DNA from: Dendrobium chrysotoxum
Lineage: Eukaryota; Streptophyta; Magnoliopsida; Asparagales; Orchidaceae
Assembly: GCA_019925795.1 (NCBI GenBank)
Contig: CM034312.1
Span: forward strand, 22,781,914-22,845,913
Direction: 5' to 3'
DNA: 64,000 bases
The position numbers were made by a program, and so were the translations under genes. The notes beneath the pieces were generated by a model that made no database searches, had not been told where the DNA came from, and saw only the letters and a list, made by a program, of their open reading frames with translations. Shown here piece by piece: positions 56,257-64,000 of this stretch (position 1 is its first letter; each line of letters opens with the position of its first letter).

Positions 56257-58527
56257 TTGTCGAATAACCATGACATGAATCCTTTAATAAATTGTGTTAA
56301 TGCTAGGGCGTTCCCTGGAAGCGACGCACTGTATGGCCTGAATACAGTGAAAAGTGTGCAAGGGCCGCTGCATCGGCGCCCGGGTGCAGTGTTAAATAGG
56401 CAAGGGTTCCCACATCAAGCACGGATGTGGGCAAAGAAGCTAGTCCATGATACTAATATTAGGATAGGAACTTGGAATATAGGTTCCCTTACAGGAAGAT
56501 TAATGGAATTAATAGATATTATGATTCATAGGAAGATAAATATTTTGTGCATTCAGGAAACTAAATGGGTTGGAGAGAAGGCTAAGGAGATTGATAGTTT
56601 AGGATTTAAAGTTTGGTATTCAGGTAAGAGTCGTACTAGAAATGGTGTAGGCGTGATTATAGATAAGAGTTTGAAGGATAATGTTATAAATATTAATAGA
56701 ATTGGAGATAGAATTATGGCTTTAAAGATTGTTGTTGATGCTAAGATTATTAATATTATAAGTGTTTATGCTCCTCAAGTAGGTTTGGATATGTGTTCAA
56801 AATTAAAATTTTGGGAAGATTTAGAAGAATTAATTCAAAAGATACCTCTCGAAGAAAAAATTTTTATTGGAGGAGATTTAAATGGACATGTTGGTAGAGA
56901 GGTAAATGATTTTAAAAGCATTCATGGTGGATATGGGTTTGGAATGACTAATGAAGGTGGTAAGACCATACTAGATTTTTCTTTAGCTTATGATTTTTTA
57001 ATTGCTAATACCTTATTTAAGAAAAGAGATGAGCATCTCATCACTTATAAGAATGGTTATAGTAAAACTCAGATTGATTATTTTCTTATAAGAAAAGTAG
57101 ATCGTTTAGATTGCAAAGATTGTAAAGTTATTCCGAGTGAAAGTTTATGTACCCAACATCGCTTATTAGTTTTAGACTTTAAGATGAAAGGACAGAAAAC
57201 AAAAAATAAAGTAAAGCGATTTTCTAGGATTAGATGGGGGCATTTAAAGAATAGTAATAAAAATATTTTTGAGAGTAAGATTTTAGATTCTAAGATTTTA
57301 TTTGTGCATGAGGATGCTAATGTTATGTGGGAAAAAGTGGCTAGTGATATTAAAAATATTGCTAAAGATGTGTTTGGAGTAGCAAAGGGAAAAGCCCCTA
57401 ATAGTAAAAATAGCTGGTGGTGGAATCCAATTGTGCAAGAAAAGATAAAAAATAAGAAGATTTGTTATAAAAATTGGTTTAGATGTAAAAATTCTGATAA
57501 TTGGGAAAAATATAAAGAGGCATGTAAGGATTCTAAGAAAGCAATATGTGATGCAAAGATCTTAGCTTTTAATGATTTATATAATAGATTAGATACTAAG
57601 GAGGGAGAAAGATATATGTATAAGCTAGCCAAACAAAGAGATAGGAGTAGTAAGGATTTAATTCAAGTGAAGTGTATTAAGGATGAAGATCAAAAAGTAC
57701 TTTTCTTAGAAGATGATATTCAACAAAGGTGGATGAGATATTTTGATAAACTTTTTAATGAAGATTGTAGGAATACAATTGACTTTAGTGACCTTAGCAT
57801 CCTAAATGAAAATAAAGATTTCTGTTTTTATCGGCGTATTAGTAAAACCGAAGTTAGAGAGGCTTTAAAGAAAATGAAGTGTGGAAAAGCTGTTGGACCT
57901 GATGATATCCCAATAGAGATGTGGAAATGCTTAGGAGATGAAGGAATTTCTTGGCTAACTAAACTTTTTAATAATATTTTGAAGACTAAAAAGATGTCAG
58001 ATGCGTGGAGAATGAGTGTATTGATTCCTATTTATAAGAATAAAGGTGATGCACAAGATTGTGCGAATTATAGAGGAATTAAGTTAATGTGTCACACTTT
58101 AAAACTATGGGAGCGAGTTATGGAGCGTAGGCTGCGGCGTGATACTAATGTTTCTCAAAATCAATTTGGATTCATGCCTGGTAGGTCTACTATGGAAGCC
58201 ATACATTTATTGAGAGGTTTGATGGAGAAATATAGGGAGAATAAGGAGGATCTACATATGATATTTATTGATTTAGAGAAAGCATATCATAAAGTTCCAA
58301 GAGAAGTGCTATGGAGAGTTCTTGAAAAGAAAGGAGTTAATAATGCTTATATTCAAATCATTAAAGATATGTATGAAGGAGCTACTACTTGTGTTCAAAC
58401 ACAAGGTGGTTTGACCAAGTATTTCCCTATTTCGGTTGGATTACATCAAGGATCAGCTTTAAGCCCATATCTTTTCGCATTAGTCATGGATGTTCTCACT
58501 AGACATTTACAAGAGGATGTACCCTAA
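56257..58527 (+). CDS. RTE LINE protein, endonuclease and N-terminal reverse transcriptase
   Basis: 756 residues ending in a premature TAA. APE endonuclease residues are intact: N74 (TWNIG), E101 (QETKW), D207 and N209 (GGDLNGH), D274 (QIDYF) and H301 (TQHRLL). The reverse-transcriptase fingers and palm follow: GKAVGPDDIP near 542, GFMPGRSTMEA and FIDLEKAYHK (the second Asp is His; the copy at 41 kb has Asp) and GLHQGSALSPYL. The stop replaces the Trp seen in the sister copies (VPWCML), seven codons before the catalytic Asp pair. The element is therefore inactive by one codon change plus possibly the His. Confidence 0.9.
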   Translation: MSNNHDMNPLINCVNARAFPGSDALYGLNTVKSVQGPLHRRPGAVLNRQGFPHQARMWAKKLVHDTNIRIGTWNIGSLTGRLMELIDIMIHRKINILCIQETKWVGEKAKEIDSLGFKVWYSGKSRTRNGVGVIIDKSLKDNVININRIGDRIMALKIVVDAKIINIISVYAPQVGLDMCSKLKFWEDLEELIQKIPLEEKIFIGGDLNGHVGREVNDFKSIHGGYGFGMTNEGGKTILDFSLAYDFLIANTLFKKRDEHLITYKNGYSKTQIDYFLIRKVDRLDCKDCKVIPSESLCTQHRLLVLDFKMKGQKTKNKVKRFSRIRWGHLKNSNKNIFESKILDSKILFVHEDANVMWEKVASDIKNIAKDVFGVAKGKAPNSKNSWWWNPIVQEKIKNKKICYKNWFRCKNSDNWEKYKEACKDSKKAICDAKILAFNDLYNRLDTKEGERYMYKLAKQRDRSSKDLIQVKCIKDEDQKVLFLEDDIQQRWMRYFDKLFNEDCRNTIDFSDLSILNENKDFCFYRRISKTEVREALKKMKCGKAVGPDDIPIEMWKCLGDEGISWLTKLFNNILKTKKMSDAWRMSVLIPIYKNKGDAQDCANYRGIKLMCHTLKLWERVMERRLRRDTNVSQNQFGFMPGRSTMEAIHLLRGLMEKYRENKEDLHMIFIDLEKAYHKVPREVLWRVLEKKGVNNAYIQIIKDMYEGATTCVQTQGGLTKYFPISVGLHQGSALSPYLFALVMDVLTRHLQEDVP

Positions 58528-58530
58528 TGT

Positions 58531-59307
58531 ATGCTTTTTGCTGATGATATTCTTCTTGTTGACAAGACTAAAGAGGGAGTTGAAGGTAAACTTGAAGTCT
58601 GGAGATCAACCTTAAAGTCTAAAGGTTTTCACTTGAGTAGATCTAAAACTGAATATATGGAGTGTAATTTTAGCAGTAATAGACCTAGTGAGGGGATTGT
58701 GACTTTGGGCGATCAAGTCATTAATAAGAGTACACGTTTTAGATATCTTGGATCTATTGTTCAGAGTGATGGTGAAATAGATGGGGATGTTATCAGTAGA
58801 ATTCAAGTTGGATGGTTGAAGTGGAGGAATGCATCGGGCTTGTTGTGTGATAGAAAAGTCCCCCTTAAACTTAAGGGAAAATTCTATAAGATGGTGGTGA
58901 GACCTGCAATGCTTTATGGTGCAGAATGTTGGCCATTAAAAGAGAAGCATAATACTAAGTTATGTGTTGCGGAGATGAGGATGCTTAGGTGGATGAGTGG
59001 ATTTACTCTTAGAGACAGGATACGAAATGAGCATATACGTGAAAAGGTTGGAGTAGCTCCAGTGGAGGATAAGATTAGAGAGAGTCGCCTTAGATGGTTT
59101 GGTCACATAAAACGGCGGCCTTCCGATGACCCAGTTAGGAAAGTAGAGGTATTAGATTTGACTTATGTTAAGAAAGGTAGAGGTAGACCTAAAAAGACTT
59201 GGTTAGAAAATATTAGAAATGATCTTTCTCTATTAGATTTAAACGAGAATTTGACTTTGAACCGGACACAATGGAGAAAAAGGATTCATGTTGCCGACCC
59301 CACGTAG
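58531..59307 (+). CDS. RTE LINE protein, C-terminal reverse transcriptase
   Basis: Same frame as the preceding part, after the stop at 58525-58527. It contains the catalytic LFADDILLVDK, the thumb region and the C-terminal LRWFGHIKRRPSDDP and GRPKKTWLENIRND motifs. It is not an independent gene; the Met at 58531 is internal. Confidence 0.85.
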   Translation: MLFADDILLVDKTKEGVEGKLEVWRSTLKSKGFHLSRSKTEYMECNFSSNRPSEGIVTLGDQVINKSTRFRYLGSIVQSDGEIDGDVISRIQVGWLKWRNASGLLCDRKVPLKLKGKFYKMVVRPAMLYGAECWPLKEKHNTKLCVAEMRMLRWMSGFTLRDRIRNEHIREKVGVAPVEDKIRESRLRWFGHIKRRPSDDPVRKVEVLDLTYVKKGRGRPKKTWLENIRNDLSLLDLNENLTLNRTQWRKRIHVADPT

Positions 59308-59344
59308 TGGGACAAAGGCTTGTTATTGTTGTTGTTGTTGTTGT

Positions 59345-59469
59345 TGCTATATGTGTTCTACACCATTTGCAGTCACAACATTTTCAATATTTTTTTCTAA
59401 CATTTGCCGCCCACCACAATAATTTAACAAAAAGGAAGCACCGTGATTGAAAACCTCCGCTAGATGATT
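59345..59469 (-). pseudogene. Open frame of unknown identity, upstream half, cut by an RTE LINE
   Basis: On the minus strand, after an acceptor-like ATGTAG at 59475-59470, the frame reads NHLAEVFNHGASFLLNY, then GRQMLEKNIENVV and TANGVEHI, up to the LINE boundary. Joining it to 56176-56089 across the 11-bp duplication gives a plausible exon, except that the frame is off by two bases (an extra TA) at the junction. Unknown protein; possibly a pseudogene. Confidence 0.3.
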
Positions 59470-61098
59470 CTACATTGATTTCACTAGAGAATTTATCACT
59501 TATAGCTATAAGTTGCTATACAAAATATGCCCTTCTTCTACATATCGCCTGCTTACCACCCATCATCCCTTGAACAATTCTTCCCTCTAGGTTTTTGTTG
59601 GCTTCTCCCTAACAAAGTGGCGTTAAGTTGAGCACATGATAAAAAGATGATAACACAGTCGTCTTCTCTTTTACTAAAAGTAGAATAATATCTGACAAAA
59701 GGTAACGCAAAGAAAATAAAGGCTAGACTATACTTACATTCGATAACCTGCTACTGAGTGACACATAAGCCTATACGTTAATTAATAACTTAAGTAATAG
59801 ATATTTAATGTTGAAATTATAACGGTGAGAAATAAAGGTTTAAACACAAATATGGCAAAAAGATGGGATTAAGTAGGCTGCTTCGATGGGGTGTATCAAC
59901 TATCTCCCAATTTAAAATAACTCAACCCAGGTTTAGTGGTGTAACATTTATAAATCATGTCTTCCTAAAGCCAATCATAGACCGACATGTGGCAAGCATT
60001 CAAGCCTCCAATATCCTCACTAACCGCAATAGGTCCCTTCAAGAAGGCACTAAGGAAGGTCATCAAGGCATACTCGAGAAGGGTCTTCAGGAAAGCTCTT
60101 GGTACATGCAATTGTGCCATTCTCACTCGGATTCACCTTGGGGCCAACAACTTTCTGCCCACTCTTATGAACATAGAGAACACATGAAGATCCACAAGCA
60201 CACCATAATGGCGAGCCCCAATATGCCCTTTGTTGGACCATCACATTCAATACTACTGCCCACTTGATCCAATAGAATTAAAGCATAATCTTAATGCTAC
60301 CGTGCATCTGGCCCAACGAGAGGATCTAGCCCTTGATCTCATCTCCTTGACACCCGGTCGGATAACAACCACCCACATTCTTACTTCCAATGGTCAATTC
60401 CACAAAGTATAACATGCTAGCATGACACTATCTACATTACCATATACTAACATTGCACATCATTGCAGCCCCCCACCTTCTTCATTATCAGTGTCATCCG
60501 GCAAATATGTTTCCATGTGTAGCACATAAAATGAAGGCAACCTCATAAGTCTATAAAAGGTGGGGAGAAAGACTAAAAAATGATTGGATTCTTCATTTGC
60601 ATCCTTGTTGGAGCACCCTGAGATTCTTAGTCTTCTCACTCCCAAAAAAACTTATCTTGGTCATTAAGATACAGCTCCAAAGTTCACCCTTAGAACACGA
60701 TAGTGCTCGACCATCAACTTTACAAAGAGCTCGACTCTTCTTTCTCTTCTTCTTCCTTCTCTTTTGAGACCTCAAAAGAGCTCAAATATAAAAGCATTAT
60801 TTTCCACTATTCTCAGACCATAATAAATCTCTCTTCAGCTCAGTCAATCCTACAAGGTCTTACATTATATACCCCCTATCACAATAAACTGCATAGTGGA
60901 TGTAAGGTCTTAATTGAACTACTCTAAAATTCTTTGAGAGTTAATCATTCTATTTATTTTTCTTTGTTGGTTCCTTTTTTGCCTCCTCAGTGAGTAATCT
61001 TGAAAATTATGTACTTTTCATCTCCTTGCTCTTCACAAAGCCTTGACGAGAGTGCTCTCTCTTATCACCTTGACTCGACAACTTTATTATTATCAACA
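59470..61098. other. No host gene seen; right part probably the 5' LTR of a Gypsy element
   Basis: The 134-codon frame at 59863-60267 resembles nothing I know. The end near 61098 (TTATTATCAACA) directly precedes the Gypsy signature at 61104, so an LTR should end there; its start was not located. Confidence 0.45.
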
Positions 61099-61103
61099 CT
61101 CTT

Positions 61104-63643
61104 TGGTGCCATCTATGGGAAAGCAAAATCACTATCCTCATCACAAAAAAGAGCCATTGCAAAGGTTTAACTGGCCATCCATAATTTTGACTCTCCACTC
61201 CTAGGAAGATATAGGGTTGCAACTTCTTTGTTACCCATGATAATCTCAACACTAATCTCCACAATCTATGCCAGTAGATCGCCAACCTCACCAGCCTAAT
61301 CAAGGCTTTTCTTCAGCAATATAGCTCGAGCCTGTTACCCCGCTTGTTCATACTCCACACCAGGAGAGCTTTTCTAGGAAGTTAGTAACCTCCATCATCC
61401 TCTAAAGCTCCCATAAAGAGAAAAATAAAGCTTCAAAGTCATCCAAACCATACTCCTCACCATGTGAAGTAGCCGAGAATGAATTTCTCCCGCCACAAGG
61501 GATCATACCACCCGCCTCAATAAGTCGGGGTTTCCTAAAGACTTTTATGATCTACCAAACATCGAAGCCATGAGGGATTATATTATCAAGTTCTCGAGAG
61601 TAAGTTTTCTCGTTGCCTTTTCAAAATACCATCACATCAAAATGCACCCCGGGCTGAAGAGAGAAACCGCTTCATAACAGATGAAGGAACCCCTTGCTAC
61701 AAAATCAAGATGTTCGACCTCAAGAATGTCAGGGCTACCTACTAAAGACTATAAGAAAGATATTTTGGTTTCATAAAAGAATAAATCCTAAAAGTATATG
61801 TAAATGACATCCAAGTCAAAAACAAAAGTAATGAAGAGAATCTTGCTAATCTCGCCAAGACCGCCTCTTCTCTCAAAAAAGTGCAATATGAAGCCCAACT
61901 GGCCGAATGGCCATTTGGAACTCCGAAGGGGAAGTTCCTTGGTTATCTAGTCTCAGGCGAGGAAGCCAAACGCAATCTCGACAAGATATGAGCTTTCCTA
62001 AAGGTGCCTTCCTTGAAATCTATTCAGGAGGTTTGAAAGCTTGTATGGAGGTGTAAACCTTAATTGGCTCAACAATAGTTCAGGAAAGAAGCAACCATCT
62101 TTGTTCAAGGCCCTCTGAAAGTTAAACTGCATTATGTGAGATGACAATTACGAGCAAGTCTTTCGCAATCAAATTAGTACCTTACTATAACTTCAATGCT
62201 TAGCTACTCAAGGCCTTGTGAAAACTTCTTTCTATACTTTGGGGTTGATTCTTCTGCAGTCAACTCTGCCCTTGTTCCAAAGGAGGACAAGAACTAATTA
62301 TTGGTCTACTATTTTCAGCAAATCCTTATGTAAAGCCGAGGCTAAACTATCCAGCGATAAACGAACTAGCATTGGCTTTAATATTGACAACCTGACACCT
62401 CAATCCATTCCAATCTCATAAGATCAAATTCATCAGTGACATTTCTCTTTATAAAATCAAGCAAAAGCTTGAGCTCTTAAGGGGGCTCATGAAATGGTCT
62501 ATCGAGCAAAGTGAGTTGTAGAATGATTTTATGCCACGAACAGGCATTAAATCTCAAATCCTTGAAGATTTCGTTGTTGAATTCATAACACTAAAGGACG
62601 ATGAAAGGTTCAAGGAGGATAAAAAACTCCTAGGACATGTACACTTATGAGGACTCGAGCAAACAACTATTGCACTTAGATAAATCAATTGAGCCCCTTA
62701 GGGCTTCATCTTGCTATCATCTCTTCAGCTGAAGTTCAAGCTAACCAACCAAGACACTTATGAAGCACTATTTACCAAAATTTTCTTGCCTCTAATAGTA
62801 AAAGTCAAAAAGCTACGGGGTCTTCTAAAACCCTCGACTCACTATAAACCAAGTAATGGGGAACTACGAGGTTTGAGATCCCGTTCTAGCCTATGCCTGA
62901 AGAAAGTTAAGGCTGAGATTGCTCAACTATCAAATTTCATATCACACATATGTCAAGGGAGAGAACCAACTCACAAACTTGCTCTCTAAGTTTAGTAATC
63001 CTCTTGTCACCTCCTCTCTGGAGCTCAACAAACCATCCACTAAAGATGAAGAGGTAGACGCCATAGATCCATGACTACTTATCAAATGGTACACTATCGA
63101 GGGACAAGGATGAAGCTAGATCGATCAAATACAAGTTAGCTCGATACTTTATCATCAAGGGAACCCTCTTTAGACGATCCTATCTTGGAATCATCCTGAG
63201 AAACCTGGATCCTTGGGAAGTTCAAGAGGTTATGCAAGAGGTGCATAGAAGAGTGTAGTATACATTCTACCACCATAAGTCTAACTCGAAGGATCATCAA
63301 GAAGAGCTTAATTGTCGAAGATTAGAAAGGATGCCACAGCATTAGCAAGAAAATACAAAAGCTATCAACTTCATAGTAAATTCCTACAACAATTAAGTCA
63401 ACCTCTACAAGCCATCATCTCACCATGGTCATTTGCCCTATGGGGAATAGATTTCATCGATCATTTTCCCATGGCATCTAAGAAGTGGTGATTCATCCTA
63501 ATTGTGGTAGACAACTTTACAAAATGCGTAGAGACAATCGCACTTGCTCATCCAATAATCAAATATATGACCAACTTCTTATGTTCAAAGATTTCCACTA
63601 GATTCAGTCAAATGAAATAACTCATTCAGAGAAACACAAAAGG
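61104..63643 (+). mobile_element. Decayed Ty3/Gypsy element, Tat/Athila-like
   Basis: TGGTGCCATCTATGGGAA at 61104-61121 is the degenerate form of the TGGCGCCGTCTGTGGGAA sequence after the 5' LTR of many plant Gypsy elements. Reverse-transcriptase pieces follow at about 61615-61990: AFSKYHHIKMHPG, then VYVNDIQVKNK (the VYVDDMLVK active site with N for D) and GKFLGYLVSGEEAK. RNase H remnants occur at about 62230-62370. The integrase region at about 63215-63600 has WGIDFIDHFP, then VVDNFTKCVE. Frames change repeatedly and stops are common. No intact frame. Confidence 0.8.
63632..63643. repeat. Target-site duplication, left of the RTE copy
   Basis: AAACACAAAAGG, repeated exactly at 63958-63969. 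Confidence 0.85.
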
Positions 63644-63957
63644 ATGGAGTAGCTCAAATGGAAGATAAGATTAGAGAGAGTTGCCTTGGATGGTTTGGTC
63701 ACATAAAATGGCGGGCTTCCGATGACCCAATTAGGAAAGTAGATTTATTAAATCTGGCTTATGTTAAAAAAAGTAGAGGTAAACCAGAAAAGACATGATT
63801 AGAAAATATTAGAAATGACATTTCTTTATTAGATTTAAATGAGAATTTGATTCTTAACAGGACACAATGGAGAAAAATGATTCATGTAGCCAACCACACG
63901 TAGTGGGATAAAGGCTTGGTGGTGGTGGTGGTGGTGGTGGTGGTGATGTTGTTGGAC
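63644..63957 (+). mobile_element. RTE-type LINE, 3' fragment with a GGT tail
   Basis: The last 310 bases of the family, from the GVAPVEDKIRES coding region to the ACGTAGTGGGATAAAGGC box. The tail is mainly (GGT)n followed by TGATGTTGTTG, unlike the (TTG)n of the other copies. It is inserted in the integrase region of the Gypsy remnant, whose sequence should resume at 63970. Confidence 0.9.
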
Positions 63958-63969
63958 AAACACAAAAGG

Positions 63970-64000
63970 TTAATATATCCATATCCGTATTTTTGTGAGG
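63970..64000. other. End of window, probable continuation of the Gypsy remnant
   Basis: Too short to classify. Confidence 0.3.

Larger units (their letters stand above)
56177..59344 (+). mobile_element. Near-intact RTE-type LINE, 3.2 kb
   Basis: Starts with a GC-richer leader (GGTCCCAAGTCCTGG, then GGAGGGTTGCG), carries one long coding frame from 56257 to 59307 with a single internal stop, and ends with CCCACGTAGTGGG and a (TTG)n tail. Candidate duplication TTGCTATATGT lies at 56166-56176 and just after the tail; overlap with the TTG tail blurs the right boundary by a few bases. It is the longest of five copies in the window. It is antisense to eIF2D. Confidence 0.9.

Noticed and set aside
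59863..60267. A 134-codon plus-strand frame
   Set aside because: No known motif, atypical composition, and adjacent to a decayed Gypsy element; likely chance or LTR sequence.

Overview
The window is nuclear DNA of a flowering plant. The evidence is an intron-rich eIF2D gene, a plant carboxylesterase gene, a plant mobile domain next to a Mutator-like transposase, and plant L1, RTE, Copia, chromovirus and Tat-like elements. The GC-rich, intronless carboxylesterase in AT-rich surroundings and the Tourist-like MITEs would suit a monocot, but the species cannot be fixed. Only two host genes are clear, both on the minus strand; most of the rest is layered, decaying transposable elements.

Layout. 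1-5813: no gene, with a stretch very dense in TTGAC/GTCAA between about 1741 and 4560. 5814-12549: two near-identical 3118-bp copies on either side of exactly 500 N, placed as an unmerged contig overlap would be. 10589-16107: one L1-type LINE (minus strand). 17004-18056: the carboxylesterase. 18890-20590: a Copia remnant. 21290-24560: a decayed MULE transposase followed by a plant mobile domain. 16759-25877 also holds three Tourist-like MITEs.

26461-55391 (minus strand): eight consecutive 3' exons of eIF2D join in frame into 565 codons plus a stop. One intron is about 22 kb (28998-51019). It holds a solo LTR into which a chromovirus has inserted, a TIR element into which an RTE LINE has inserted, a hAT BED-finger remnant, an LRR receptor-kinase fragment and an inverted RTE copy. 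The first eIF2D exon was not found. 56177-59344 is an almost intact RTE LINE with one in-frame stop, inserted in an open frame of unknown identity. 61000-64000 is a decayed Tat-like Gypsy element, itself hit by another RTE copy.

The same RTE family occurs five times at different stages of truncation, and several insertions have readable target-site duplications, so the order of events can be reconstructed. I found no CRISPR array, tRNA, rRNA or bacterial-type operon. I cannot support a claim of an undescribed multi-gene system. The strongest unusual signals are the assembly duplication, the nested insertions in the eIF2D intron, the TTGAC-dense repeat and the LINE-split open frame upstream of eIF2D.
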